Position numbers and translations under genes: made by a program. This document shows, one piece after another, positions 48,275 to 59,551 of a DNA stretch of 64,000 nt. A model generated the notes under the pieces. That model made no database searches. It saw only the letters and a list, made by a program, of their open reading frames with translations, and was not told the DNA's origin. Position 1 is the stretch's first letter; every line of letters starts with the position of its first letter. The DNA is taken from assembly GCA_002887195.1 (NCBI GenBank), contig PJAB01000003.1:17833-81832 (forward strand), given 5' to 3'. This DNA comes from Chrysochromulina parva (Eukaryota > Haptophyta > Prymnesiales > Chrysochromulinaceae).

Positions 48275-51200
48275 TCACAAGCTGGCCGCACATCGCAAGA
48301 GCGGGTCAGCGGCCAGGAGGCCGTCGTCGCCACCGCCGGTAGCGCAAGCGTGGTCCACTTTGCCAAACGATGCAGGATCGATTGGATCGAGTGGATCGAT
48401 TGGATCAGTCGCGCCGCCCCGAGCGCCGTCCGTTACAGCCGGCGCCTTACCCGAGATGGTCGACGTGCCCACCGCATCGCGGAGCACCGATGGGTCTGCC
48501 TCATCCTCCCACTCGTCGTCGCGACCAGTCTGTGGACGTGAGGAGCGCGATGCTGCTCCCGACGGTATTCTCGGCTGCCAAGAGCGCACAGAGCCGTCGG
48601 GTGCCAATGGTCGAGGGTCGGCCGGCACTTGGTCGTCTGTGCGGCGCCCGTGGTGAGCCTGAAAGTAGCTGCTTGACATCGTCTTCGGGTTGAAGTCAGT
48701 GCTCTCCTCTCCCAGCCGGACACGCGAGGAGGTGGGCGCCTCAGGCAGCCAGGAGCCCACGAGACTCGGGTCGAGCTTCGGGGGCGCGTCAACAGGTGCC
48801 ACTTGCTTGTCTCTGGACACTGCCGCGTAGTAATAGCTGCTGTCGAGACCGCCACGCGCGCCCCCCAGGCTGGCGCAGGTGTAGCTAATTGGTGGCGTCC
48901 GCTTGCCGTCCGCCGGCCCACCCGGCATTGCGTGCCGCTCCTTGCCCAAGTCGCGGAGATCCTTGTGCGTGACGCAGTCGTGGCCGCAGCGTGCACACAG
49001 GAAAAAGGAGGGATCGTTGTCCTGACGCACCTTGCCACGGCCGTGAAGGAGCACAGTGGTGCGGCCATGCTTTTGGATGTACGCGTTGCAGCTGCAGCCT
49101 TTGGCCTTGCAAGCGCCGCGCGGGATGCCGGTGATGTCTTCGTCGCCCACACCGCTGAACGTGGGTAGCTGGCTCGCGCGGATCGCGCGCTCGGTGCGTC
49201 GCGTGCACTCGGCGAGCACGCGCGCCTCCTTGTACGCCTCGAGCAAGATTGGGTCCCGAGGCGCAAACTCGAGCGCCTTGCACAGGCGCGCCGCCGCATC
49301 GGAGCCGCGCTCGAGCGACATGAGCGCCCGGGCCGCGCGAAGATAAGCCTTCGGCCACTCGGGTGCGAGCTCGATGGCCTTCTCCGCGTCCCGAAGGGAC
49401 TCCTCGTGCATGTGCAGCATCTCGTACGCGTACGAGCGGTTGGACCAGAGCTCCTTCATCTTAGGGCGCATCTCGATGGCGTCGTCGAGGTACTTGATGG
49501 CACGCCCCAGGTCCATGCCGCCCATGTGGTCGGTGGCCATTTGCTTCAGCAGTATCGCCTTGCGCTCGAGCTCGAGCTCCTGGGGACTCATCTTGGCCAC
49601 GCGCTGCGCCTCCTCCACGGCCTCCCAATCGAAATCTTCGGTGATGCGTCTGGCTGCATTCGCCGTCGCCGACTGCCGCTTCTCCTCGGATGCGAAGGAG
49701 CCCGAGATACCGGCGCCCGTGCCGTTCACGCCCTTCTTAGCCCACGAAACGCCCTTTGTGTTGCGTATCGCCGCCATGCGCGCACCAATGCTCGCCTTCT
49801 TTTGCCGCTCCCAGCCATCTTTGTCGGTCTCGGCAGCCAAGCCACTGATGCCGCCCATAGCAGCATCCTTTCCGTCAGATCCGCCCGTCGCATTCGTCGC
49901 GGCCGCTTCGGCGACCCCAGCCAGGTTGAGGGGTCGGAGTGCGATCACCTCGCCCTTCGGGAGCTGCACGTTGTACCGGCCTGTCTCACAATTGTACGAG
50001 GTGCAGACGCCGCGGCTGCCGTTTAGCGCCGGACGGGCGAGCAGGCCCTCAATGGTCACTGAACGGCCGACCAGCGACGGTGTGTCTGCCCGCGCGGATG
50101 CCTTCGTGGCCGGGAGCAGCGACGGCCGAGGCTTGGCGTCGCCGGAGTCGCACGGCGCGCACGAAAGCGGGCTACCCGCCGCGTCGGCAGGCAGACTGAC
50201 TGCGCCGACTGCAGATTGGCGGCGGAGGGCTGTAGAGCGCAATGCCTTCTCCTCGCCGACTACGCGAGTCTTTGGAAACGTGTGTGGCGCCTCTCCGTGG
50301 CCCATGGCAAGATATCCTTGAAGAAGTTCGGGCCGGGAGGCCATTGATATCACCTCGGCGACTCCCGCGTCTGCCTCCTCACCTTCGGCAACCTCGCCCT
50401 CGGCGGCGTCGCCCTCATCATGTACGGCACCCAGGGACGCACCCGTGGGGGCCGCCGACGGAGTAGCCGCGATGGCCGCGCGCTCGAGAAACTTGCTCCT
50501 CGCGGCTGCCCGCTCCGCTTGGCGCGCTAAAGCCTCGGCTTTCTCCTTCTCAAGTCGCTCGCCAGTCCCCTCGGGCCTGCTGAATTCCCGCCCGTTCTCG
50601 ACGTACGTCTCCATCTCGACCGCGCCGTCGAAGCTCGAATCGTACCTGTCGCCGGTCTGGCGCTGTTTGAGCAGCGTCTCGAATTCTGCCGCCTCGTGAG
50701 GCGCCATCTCGACAGTCGCGCGCTCGAGATCGCGCCTCAGATGGGGATTGTGTGGCTGCAGCAGGAGGGCCTCGTGCCAGTGGAACGCTGCCTCCTTCCA
50801 TTGCCCAAGCTGACCCTCGATCATGCCCAGGGAGATGAGGCCCTCGGTCCAGCCGGGGCGTTCGCGCACAACCTGCAACGCGTCGGGCAGTGCGAGATCG
50901 TACCGGCCCATCCCTATGTGCTCCTTCGCACGCTGGTGGACGAGGAATTGATCGTTTGGCGTGTGTGCGATCGCCATTGATAGTAGTTCGACGGCCTCCT
51001 CATGCATACCCCATTTGGAGTGGATCGCCGCGAGGTTGCGCAGCGCAAGGGATTTGTCAGCAGGCTCGGCAAATTTTTGGATGTCAGCGAGGACCGGCTG
51101 GCGCTCAGCAGAAAAGGCTGCCTTCTTGCGCTTCTGGGGCGCATGTCCTGCGCGGCGCCAGCCTCGGCAGAGCTCCTTTACAGCGAGCCACGCCTGCCGT

Positions 51201-53003
51201 AGGTCCTTGCTCGCCTCGGGCCCTAGGCGAGAGTCAGCCTTGCAGCCGAGCTGAAATGTGCGCATTGCGGCATCATAGTCGCACAGGCGCAGCTCAGACT
51301 GGCCGCGAAGCAGGTGGGCACGTCCCTCCTTACGCGCAAGCTCATTCTTCTGCTGGCGCGTCATCAGCTTGATGCCGAGCTCTTTAGGGTTTTCCCACGG
51401 CTTGATGTCGGGGTCGTGCTGAAGCCCGTACATGTAGCACGCCGTGGCAGCATCTTCAACGGCAAGTGCGAAGCGGTTCGATTGCGCGTGAGCAACTGAG
51501 CGCTCGCAGTAGAGCTCCGCATCGTCAACTGCAGCGAGTGGGGGCGGTGGGACAAGCGAGCAATCGTGTCCACAGTCAGCAAGGCAACGTCGCTAGCAGT
51601 GAGTTTGAGGCAGCGGTGGACGTGGCGGTAACGGTGGCGACAGCGAGCGCCAACGGCAAAGCGTAGCAGCAAAACGTACCCTTGCTTGTGATGAGCTTGT
51701 TAAGCTCGCGTATGGCTTGCTCGGGTCGGCCTAGCCGATTGCATTCCTGCGCGAGCGCGAGTCCAGACAGCGAGACAGCCCCAGCCTCTGGCACGGGCGG
51801 CGGTGTGTGTGCATGAGCTGTTAAGCGTGCTACCTCCGCCTGGAGATGCTTGGAGCTTGGATCGAGATCGAGGGCCCTCGAGTAAGCAGCGAGTGCGTCG
51901 TTTGCGCGCCCAAGCCCCTCGAGAGCGGCACCCAGGCGCCCATGCGCCTTGGAATAGCCGGGGTCGAGCTCGATGGCCTGGGTGGCATCCTCGAGACCCT
52001 GCTGAAATTCGCGCATGGCCAGCCACGCCGCCGCGCGGTTGGACAGCAACTTGACGTCCGTGGGGCGCCGGCGCAGCGCTTGGGACCATAGTTGCTGCGC
52101 CTCGTTGTAGTCACCAGCTTCGTAGGCCATCTTGCCCTGCGCTTGCAGCACGTCTGCGTCCGCCACCCGGCCCACACCATGCCAAGAAACCTCGCCCTGC
52201 AGTATCTTCGCTGCCAGCGGTGGCGTTGGTGGCGGCGGCGCGGCGGTGCCAGCTTCTGCTAAGAGCCGCAAAAGCCGCGAGAGCTCCATGCGCATCGCTA
52301 TCGAGTCGGGTGTTGCCTTGAGGCCACGCTCATAGGCTGCAATGGCCTCCTTTGGGCAGTTGAGAGCCGCTAGCGCTGCGCCGTGGCGCCCGTGCGCCTT
52401 GCCCCAATTTGGTCGCAGCTGCACGGCCTTGAGCGCATCATCGAGGGCATCGTCCGCTTGCCCAAGCAGTAGGTGCGCAGCCGAGCGATTCGAGAGCACC
52501 GTTGCGTCGTCAGCGCCGGGGGATCCGAGTGCCGCCGTGTACAGCGACACCGCCTCGGCGTAGCGCCCTTCTTTGAAGGCAGCGCTGCCGTCCGCTTGAA
52601 GGCGCTCTGCAGTCGGCCTAGGAGCTTCCAGAGTGGCCTCGTTCGCAATTGATGCACTAGGCAGAAGATCTAATGGAGCGCCTTCTAATGAAGAACTAAT
52701 AGGCAAAGGATCTAACCCAGCGCCCTTCTCTATCACCGGTGAGTTGGAGCGCACATCGCCAGGCGCACATAGAAGATCTGACGACGAAGCAGCGGAAGAT
52801 TCAGTAACGCAAGTGGCAGCTCCCCTGCATGAAGCGGAAGCCATCTCCACCATCGCCTGCTCGACCTTCTTACGCAAACCCATTTTAGAGAACCCAAGGC
52901 GCTTGAGCTCTTCTGTCAGCGCCGAACGATCGGTGCGAGCATATGCTGCCAACCTCTCGAGTGATCCACCGTGGCTGAGAAGGGCGGCGCTCAGTTCTTC
53001 CAT
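48275..53003 (-). CDS. Large TPR co-chaperone-like protein with SH3-like and FAM221-like Cys modules
   Basis: Two exons, 53003-51680 and 51528-48275, intron 51529-51679 (151 nt, GTACGT...CTGCAG). Splicing joins ...LNKLITSK and V-DDAELYCERSVAHAQ in frame, giving 1,525 residues. Sti1/Hop-type TPR blocks lie at about 128-250, 278-392, 480-650 and 1097-1210 (for example LSNRSAAHLLLGQADDALDD and RNLAAIHSKWGMHEEAVELL). At about 925-977 is a small SH3-like beta module (LNGSRGVCTSYNCETGRYNV). At about 1242-1297 a Cys/His cluster (CKAKGCSCN, then CARCGHDCVTH) resembles the FAM221 type zinc motif. The N-terminus has a short helical domain. It is probably a chaperone or ligase adaptor; there is no named orthologue. 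Start: first in-frame ATG (53003). Confidence 0.82.
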
Positions 53004-53772
53004 GCCATGTGCATCGGAGAGGCCCTGACCCCTGTCATCGGCCAAACATACAAGTAGGGCGCGAAACTTACTATTGTATCCTGTTGTGGTTCACGTTCAC
53101 GTAAGGTGCCATCTCGGCAAGACGCACGACCGCCCGTGGAGAGAGATTTGAAACTGACCAAGCTACCTACACATTGGCAGGACCCCCTGAATTGCGGTGG
53201 GGGAATTTGAAGGGGATGTCGGCGTGTGAGAGTATGGCTTTATGGCGGCATGCGACATGGGAAAATTGGACGGCATGCACGACACGGCGGGACACGGGCA
53301 TGGGAACTTGCTTGTTTTCCTCGTTGCTTGTCGGTCCCGTGGAGACGTTCCTAAGACGTTCCGAGGTGTAGGCCAGCACGGATGTGTTACCTCCGAGTCC
53401 CAGTGAGCCAGACGCCCGCTCCCAGTCCCCGACACGGGCCCGGTGGCTGCGTAACTTGTAATTGATTTCTTACGGTCACTTAACGGTTACTCACTTAGGG
53501 CCGGTGTTGGACCGGTGTAACTTGAAAATTTCGAGCACCGCCGAGCGTTGCTGAGGCACATGCTGTCGAGCGCCGCCGCTGGCCGCGCTGCGCACCGTGC
53601 AGAGGCCAGAGGCAGAGCGAGCAGCGTCCGAGCCACGCGTACGCGACAGAACACGTGACACGCGCGTACGCGACCGTGACATAGTTCAATCCCCGTCAAT
53701 CAGAGTCGGCGTCCTGACGTGTCCTACGCTGGTTATTTAGTTCTATAGTTGATGATAGAAGACGGCCCGAGA
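53004..53772. other. Intergenic region, no gene seen
   Basis: 769 bases between two minus-strand genes. It has a TPR-gene promoter on the left and the phosducin-like 3' end on the right. A spaced direct repeat of GCGTACGCGAC occurs near 53637 and 53664. A GTTCAATCC motif near 53684 is not part of a foldable tRNA. Confidence 0.5.
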
Positions 53773-54678
53773 TCAGACATCGTCCCCGACCTCGTCCTCC
53801 CGTTCCTCCTCGCCGTCGCCATATTGCTCGCCGTCGGTCGATAATCCCAGCTCGCGTAGCCGCTGCAGTGCCGTGGCGTCAGCCTCACGCATGGCGGAGC
53901 TTGCCGAAAGCCGCACGCCCATCCGGCGCAGCACGTCCTCGACGTGCTCCTCAGTGAGCGCAGCGCCGCAAGACGTGCCAACGCTACTTTCAGACCCGAG
54001 GAATTCGCGGGCTCGATAGACGATCAGGATCGGAAGGTCCTCGTCCTCGAGCGTCTTCTTGGCATCGTGCGCGCACACGCTAAGGAACTTGACCTGGTCG
54101 TACTCGGCGGCGATGGCCTCGAGCTTGAAGTGCAGGCGGACGCTCGCGGGCAAATAGTGCTCCATCAGGTGCACAACCACGAAGGTCTGGTCGCTACCCA
54201 CATTGTCCACGGCCGCCGGGTATTCGAGTGCATCGATAGCATCGACATGACCAAACGTCGGAAGGCACGCCGAAGCGGCCGCGGCTTTCTGCACCTGCTG
54301 GAGCCGCTGGATGCGATATCTCATGAACTCCACATCCTCCTCCTCGTCGTCTTCTTCGTCGACCGCAGCGGCATGGCTCACGGCAGCCTTGGTGCCGCCT
54401 CCAGCAAGGCGTCGGTTGGTCTCTTTTTGGCGAACCTTGTCGGCCTCTTGTTGCAGCGCGATCATCGCGTAGTGCTGCTGTGCGTCATTCATGACGCCCT
54501 TTGCACCCGTGGCCAAGCGGTGCGGCTTGATCACGCTCATGTTCGGATCATCGGATCGGAACATGGTCGATATGTTCCCGGTCTCGTCCTCGATACCATC
54601 CACAAACTTGCTGATCTCGCGTTCGAGCCTGTTGCTCGGCAGAAAGCCGTGGTCGGAAGCGAGGCCGTGACTGTCCAT
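53773..54678 (-). CDS. Phosducin-like protein (thioredoxin-fold co-chaperone)
   Basis: 301 residues from the ATG at 54678. The N-terminal helical domain is acidic (EEDDEEEDVEFMRYRIQRLQ), as in phosducin-like proteins. The C-terminal domain has the thioredoxin fold: FGHVDAIDALEYPAAVDN, then TFVVVHLMEHYLPASVRLHF, then a strand and the cis-Pro position in DLPILIVYRAREFLG. Family members bind CCT/TRiC or Gbetagamma to help fold beta-propeller proteins. The redox Cys pair is missing, as expected. Two Met residues follow the start closely and give no better match. Confidence 0.82.
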   Translation of the reverse strand: MDSHGLASDHGFLPSNRLEREISKFVDGIEDETGNISTMFRSDDPNMSVIKPHRLATGAKGVMNDAQQHYAMIALQQEADKVRQKETNRRLAGGGTKAAVSHAAAVDEEDDEEEDVEFMRYRIQRLQQVQKAAAASACLPTFGHVDAIDALEYPAAVDNVGSDQTFVVVHLMEHYLPASVRLHFKLEAIAAEYDQVKFLSVCAHDAKKTLEDEDLPILIVYRAREFLGSESSVGTSCGAALTEEHVEDVLRRMGVRLSASSAMREADATALQRLRELGLSTDGEQYGDGEEEREDEVGDDV

Positions 54679-54891
54679 CTTGGTGTTGGGTCAGGCATGA
54701 CAAAGATGCTGATTGGTGGACTCAGTTGCCTAAGTTGGCCGCCAATCAGCATCACGGCCGCATCTTATGCCGAACTTTCACGCACAGCTCCTGCAGCTAG
54801 CCACTATTCCTCTTGATTTTTCGGTTGAGTGTGTTTCGTCGCGCGACGCGTCCTTCTTGTCATCACAGTGCGCGCCGGCTAGGAAAGACAC

Positions 54892-55484
54892 ATGGCAGGC
54901 GACGCAGCGAAGAAGACGTTTGCGCAGAATCAGCGCTGGTTGAACAAGTATCTCCTGGTTCTTCTTGGCATCAACGTGCGCCTCGTCTCTCCCCCATGAA
55001 CGACTCATGCCATCTGCTGATCAGCACCACCATGTGTACACTCCCTTCCACGCAGGCGGCATACCTCGTGTTTCGCGTGTACTTCTTATGGAGTAGCTTC
55101 TCCGGCTGGCACATTGCTGGTCTGGCCTATACGTGGACCGTGTACGTCGTGTGCATGGGCCTCTTCTTCGCGTCGGCAAAGCCCAAGTATGATGAGAAGC
55201 AAACGGACAAGCTGGTCTATGGCGGCACAGCGCTTGATGAAAGCGGCGGCGTCCTCGAGTACACTTGGGACATGCTCTACGTGACCATGTTCTTGCAGCT
55301 CGCGACCGGCTTCGTCTCAGACTGGTGGTGGCTGGTGCACCTCATCCCGCCTAACGTGGCCTTCTACTTCTTGTGGATCAAAGTAATCTACCCATGGATA
55401 TCAAGACCCGACCCCGATCCCATAAACCCTATGATGCAGCAAGGTGTCAAAGGTCAGAAAGTTAAGTACGGCAAGGCAACCTGA
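54892..55484 (+). CDS. TMEM208: TMEM208/SND2-type ER membrane protein
   Basis: Exons 54892-54975 and 55056-55484, intron 54976-55055 (80 nt, GTGCGC...CGCAG), giving 170 residues. Exon 1 has KKTFAQNQRWLNKYLLVLLG, the start of the first membrane helix. Exon 2 continues AAYLVFRVYF and brings three more membrane segments (SGWHIAGLAYTWTVYVVCMG; DMLYVTMFLQLATGFVSDWW; LIPPNVAFYFLWIKVIYPW). The order and spacing match TMEM208, a part of the SND pathway that inserts membrane proteins into the ER. The C-terminus is Lys/Gln-rich. Without splicing the frame would lose the N-terminus. Confidence 0.86.
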
Positions 55485-56530
55485 ATCAGGCGTACGATCC
55501 TTGCGGCTGAAGTCAAAGGCAGTCTATGCTAGTGCAAGAGACACGTACAGCAAGCCCTACGTCGCTCAAATTACGTCGACCGGACGCGCTCTATGCTTCT
55601 CTACGCACGTTCGCATCACGCCCGGGACTCCGACACGAGTCTTCCAGTAATGTGGGAAGGAAGCGTACCGCACCGCGAAACAATGCTGTCAAAAAGAATC
55701 GGTCTGGATCGCGTCAACCAGCATTCTCGAGCGATGCGCGCTAGATTTATTACAGGCCGGCTCGCGTTTCACGACACGTCGGAGCGCGAGCGGTGTCGGG
55801 ATATCGGATCGATCACTGCCGGTAAGCTCGCGCGACCGGGAGTCCGCTGGACGAATCGCCCATGCAGCAATCATGCCAAACATACAATTACTCATAATAC
55901 ATTGATGCCGACATCTTCGCACGTTCGCACTATGTTAACGTAACGTCGCACCCGGGCGGGGGCCGCGAGACGCGGCCCGGCTGCCGGCACGATCGTCCAG
56001 AAAACCCCACAGAACCGCCTAACGACCCGCGGGACGCGGGAGGCGAACCGCGCGCGCGGGACCGCGATTCCGGACTGCGCCCCCGGGTGGCCGCGCACGA
56101 GGGTCGAGGCACCGTCCCCGCCGACGACCGAGCGCGAGCAAACCCCCGGCGGGACCAGCGCAAATTGAGATTCGCGCACCGGCAAGCAGTAGTGGTCTAC
56201 CCGCGGAGACGCGCCCGATGGCGCCCGATCGGCGATCGCGGTTTGAAAACCAAACGTTTCGTGTCTTCTCGACCGCACGAAACGAAGCGCTGAACCGCTT
56301 TCGTCGTCCGCCGTCGGAAAGAAAGTCCATTTGCCTCATTGCGGCATGTCATGCGCTCTGGGCCCAGACCAGGACCGAGGACCGGACAAAGCGCACTGAA
56401 TGCGCAGCGAGGCTGCGTGCCGCCCAACATAGAAGAAACTACTTCGCTGACGGCCACTGCACATCAATCGAGCTGCTGAATGGCGATCCCGGCTGTCCGT
56501 TTGCGTCTTCGTCGGCGAGTTCGCGACGAC
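55485..56530. other. Convergent intergenic region, largest gap in the window
   Basis: 1,046 bases between the TMEM208 and EamA 3' ends. Several overlapping short ORFs exist in both directions, but none has protein-like composition or recognisable motifs. A GC-rich block occupies about 55940-56130, and a small inverted repeat (GTTTG/CAAAC) lies near 56240. No RNA gene was found. Confidence 0.55.
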
Positions 56531-57616
56531 CTACGTTGCCGTCTGCCGTATGCCTGCGAGCACGTTGGCGCTAACAATAAGAGCGCCGCCAGCAATTTGC
56601 ACGAAGCCGATGCTGTCCTTGAGTACGATTGCCGAGAAGATGCACGCAAAGAGCGGTTCCATGGCGTACGCAAGGGCGGCCGTCGATGCGCGAATGCTAC
56701 GCTGCGCGTATGACATAGCCCACGTCGTCGCTCCTACGATCATCACGCCATTCCATGCAGCTGCGGTGAAAAGCCTGTGTATCGCGTTGGCGTTCGCATG
56801 ACGAAGCCATCGCGTCGAGTTGCCCCCCACCTCAAAGATGATGCAGGCTAGCAGCGCGACCAAGTCGAGAAACGCATTGGTTGCCACCTGTCCAGTTGCC
56901 TGTACCGTGGCATTCACCTCGCCATAAGCGCTCAGCCTCACTGTGTGCATCGCGTAGCTCATCGCAGCGCCGATCGAACAGGCAATGCCAAAGGCCGTGT
57001 CCTGATCATGGTCTGGCGGGGCATGGGCGCCGCGCGCCTCAAGCAAGTGTGGCACGATGGTGATCATTGCGATCCCTCCGAGCGCGAGTAGGCTGGGCAG
57101 CACACGAAAGAAGTGGCGGCCGAGCGGAGCGTCACACGACTCCATGCCTTCGAGCAACGGCACGACGACGACGGACGACTGGACGAGAATGGCGTTGGTC
57201 GTCGCCGATGTGCCCGTGAGCCCGATGAGCTGTAGAAGCTGCCCGAAGAAGAGGTAGACGCCGAGTTCACAACTGGCCATTGCGGCTCTGCGTGGCGCTT
57301 TGGCGCAATCCGCATCAGAATCAGGCACCGGGATGCACTGGCGGCGCTGAAGCGCTTCGAGCGCCCAAAGCAGTCCCAGCGCGGCCGTGCCAATAAAGTG
57401 GCTCACAAGGTTGGTGAGAATGACCGGTGGTGCATGCCGAGTATCGAGCAACATCTTCAGCGACGGCGTGAACGTGCCCCATAGAATGGGGACGCTCACG
57501 AGTGCTGTGTACGGTAACATCAGCCTGCGGTACGGTAGAGAGCCGGCGGACGATGCCACTGGGCTGGACGAGTCGAGGACCAGGACGGTCTCCTCATCTG
57601 ACATCGCGCCCGACAT
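56531..57616 (-). CDS. EamA-type (drug/metabolite) transporter
   Basis: 361 residues from the ATG at 57616. Ten hydrophobic helices in two five-helix halves fit the DMT superfamily: the first half begins with PYTALVSVPILWGTFTPSLK, and the second half has AFGIACSIGAAMSYAMHTVR and ends ALAYAMEPLFACIFSAIVLK, then GGALIVSANVLAG, the typical family close. Such proteins move amino acids, sugars-phosphates or other metabolites; the substrate cannot be read from the sequence. The first 30 residues are acidic and Ser-rich and probably cytosolic. It shares a 157-base divergent upstream region with the Nup54 gene. Confidence 0.82.
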   Translation of the reverse strand: MSGAMSDEETVLVLDSSSPVASSAGSLPYRRLMLPYTALVSVPILWGTFTPSLKMLLDTRHAPPVILTNLVSHFIGTAALGLLWALEALQRRQCIPVPDSDADCAKAPRRAAMASCELGVYLFFGQLLQLIGLTGTSATTNAILVQSSVVVVPLLEGMESCDAPLGRHFFRVLPSLLALGGIAMITIVPHLLEARGAHAPPDHDQDTAFGIACSIGAAMSYAMHTVRLSAYGEVNATVQATGQVATNAFLDLVALLACIIFEVGGNSTRWLRHANANAIHRLFTAAAWNGVMIVGATTWAMSYAQRSIRASTAALAYAMEPLFACIFSAIVLKDSIGFVQIAGGALIVSANVLAGIRQTAT

Positions 57617-57773
57617 GTTAGCATCGCGAACAGTTGTGTACTCGCGGCTCCAGGCACGAGTAAAACATTTGTGGCATTCCGCATTCCAGTTGTTGTTACA
57701 TGTATTGATGGCCGGATGTGGGGAAATCTTGAGTACGAGAAAGAGCGTCGTCAGTCAGCGCCGCCGCGGTCCC
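57617..57773. promoter_or_regulatory. Shared divergent upstream region (EamA / Nup54)
   Basis: 157 bases separate the two divergent start codons, so both promoters must be compact. No TATA box is clear. An in-frame ATG for the Nup54 side exists at 57709. Confidence 0.45.
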
Positions 57774-59174
57774 ATGGCAGGCACCTTCGGCGGCGGGGCA
57801 ACTCCGAGCCTCTTCGGAGGCGCGGCGACACCTTCTGGGGCCAACGCGTTTGCCCCCGACGTGAAGGGTACGAGCCTCTTCGGAGGTACGCCGGCGCCTA
57901 CCACCGGCCTCTTCGGAGGCGCGCCTGCTGCTGCTGGCGGCGGCCTCTTCGGAGGTGCGCCGGCTACTGCTGGTGGCGGCCTCTTCGGAGGCGCACCTGC
58001 GCCAGCCGCCGGCCTCTTCGGAGGCGCACCGGCTGCTGCTGGCGGCGGCCTCTTCGGAGGTGCGCCGGCTGCTGCTGGTGGCGGCCTCTTCGGAGGTGCG
58101 CCGGCTGCGGCTGGTGGCGGCCTCTTCGGAGGCGCACCGGCTGCTGCTGGCGGCGGCCTCTTCGGAGGCGCACCGGCTGCTGCTGGCGGTGGCCTCTTCG
58201 GAGGTGCGCCGGCTGCTGCTGGCGGCGGCCTCTTCGGAGGCGCACAAGCTGGCGGCGGCCTCTTCGGAGGCGCGCCTGCTGCTGCTCCCGGCGCGTTCGG
58301 CGCTTCAACTGGGAACCTCTTCGGCGCGGCGCCTGCAGCTGCGCCCATGCCGAGCGAGGGCTCGATGGATGGCCACATTTTTTGGCAGTGGCAGAAACAG
58401 ATGGAAAACGCCTGGAATTCCAAGGACAAGCAGAACTGTTCTTTCAAGTATATCTTCTTCGACTCGTGCGAAGATGCCGGCCCAGACAGCACGATGAAGG
58501 TGGATCCCCAAAAGCTGCACGAAAGGCGGAAAAAGGCCCGAGAGATGTCCGACAACGCGATGTGGGAGCGGGCAGACGCCCAAAACCGCGACCCTTCGCG
58601 GCTCGTCCCCGTGCAGGTCACGGGCTTCGAAGAGCTGCACGAGCGGCGCAGAAATCAGCTAAAGATGGCGAATGACATTGCGGAGTTCAACAAAAAGGCG
58701 CTCGCAATCATTCAGACCGTCAAGGATGAGCGCAGCTTGCAAATCGATCTCCGTTTCCGACACTACGTGGAGCGCCAGCAGATGCTGGCCCACCGCGTCC
58801 TGAAGCTCCATGCGGCCATCGAGCGCCAGCATATCAATCGCAACGAGCGCTACCGTCACGATGGTGGCTTAGAACCGCCGATCGAGATCAAGGAGGAAAA
58901 CGACATACGCCGGCTGTATGCACTTGAGCACGAGCTCAGGAGGCCCATCTCGCGCCTGCACGAGCTGAGCTCGCGTCTGGAGCAGGAGGCCGGCCGCGAC
59001 AGCCAGCTCGATGGCCTTCCGCCGGTCTCCCGCTTACATCTTGACAGCCTGCAGGAATGGCTCACGCGCCAGCAGGAGGCCGTGCGAGTCCTCATCGAGG
59101 TGAGTCTGCAGGATCTCAAAGATCTTGACGTCGTGCGCGAAATCGTGTGCGAGATGACTGGCCGTAACCCGTAA
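57774..59174 (+). CDS. NUP54: Nucleoporin Nup54 with GLFG-repeat N-terminus
   Basis: 466 residues from the ATG at 57774. Residues 1-190 are FG repeats of mixed LFGG and GLFGG type, mostly in a 12-residue unit (GGGLFGGAPAAA). Residues about 200-466 carry the Nup54 region: NRDPSRLVPVQVTGFEELHE at about 270, then helices for the Nup62-Nup58-Nup54 coiled-coil trimer of the central channel. The FG repeats form the permeability barrier of the nuclear pore. Human Nup54 is 507 residues. An upstream in-frame ATG at 57709 would add 21 residues without matching features. Confidence 0.86.
   Translation: MAGTFGGGATPSLFGGAATPSGANAFAPDVKGTSLFGGTPAPTTGLFGGAPAAAGGGLFGGAPATAGGGLFGGAPAPAAGLFGGAPAAAGGGLFGGAPAAAGGGLFGGAPAAAGGGLFGGAPAAAGGGLFGGAPAAAGGGLFGGAPAAAGGGLFGGAQAGGGLFGGAPAAAPGAFGASTGNLFGAAPAAAPMPSEGSMDGHIFWQWQKQMENAWNSKDKQNCSFKYIFFDSCEDAGPDSTMKVDPQKLHERRKKAREMSDNAMWERADAQNRDPSRLVPVQVTGFEELHERRRNQLKMANDIAEFNKKALAIIQTVKDERSLQIDLRFRHYVERQQMLAHRVLKLHAAIERQHINRNERYRHDGGLEPPIEIKEENDIRRLYALEHELRRPISRLHELSSRLEQEAGRDSQLDGLPPVSRLHLDSLQEWLTRQQEAVRVLIEVSLQDLKDLDVVREIVCEMTGRNP
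57895..58290 (+). repeat. 36-bp coding minisatellite encoding GLFGG repeats
   Basis: About ten tandem units with the core CCTCTTCGGAGG encode GGGLFGGAPAAA. Several units differ only at third codon positions, suggesting recent unequal exchange with selection on the amino acids. Two units are shortened, one ending QAGGG. Confidence 0.85.
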
Positions 59175-59551
59175 GCCCGAAACGGTGGAGTCTGTCGTCG
59201 GCTGGTTGTTGGTGTCCGGGGGCGCAGTGGCGCGACACCAACAAGGGTGCACGTACGCAAGGGGGGAGCTCGGGGTCCGGTCTCATATGATGTCCTCGTT
59301 TTGCGACAATAGCGAACAATAGAGCGGGCAATTATTCAATAGAGGTAACGGAGGTACACACGCCTTGGTACGCCGGATCTATTTCTAAAGACTAAACGCC
59401 ATCACCGCGCGCCCGCGGAGTAAGGTGCGCCATGAGGGTTCTAACGCCCCAGATTGTCGTGCAAGAGCGAAGAGTTCCTCAGAAGAACTTGAACTTGAAC
59501 TTGCGCTCTCGAAAACCTGCTATCGAAACATAGGCGCTTTGTTGAGCGTCC
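59175..59551. other. Intergenic region, no gene seen
   Basis: 377 bases between the Nup54 stop and the next plus-strand start. A few AT-rich stretches and no protein-like ORF. Confidence 0.5.

Noticed and set aside
53660..53700. tRNA-like T-arm (GTTCAATCC)
   Set aside because: No acceptor, D-arm or anticodon stem can be folded around it.
57696..58621. Minus-strand and other-frame ORFs across the FG-repeat region, and a CRISPR-like array impression
   Set aside because: The regular spacing comes from the 36-bp coding repeat of Nup54; there are no unique spacers and the genome is eukaryotic.
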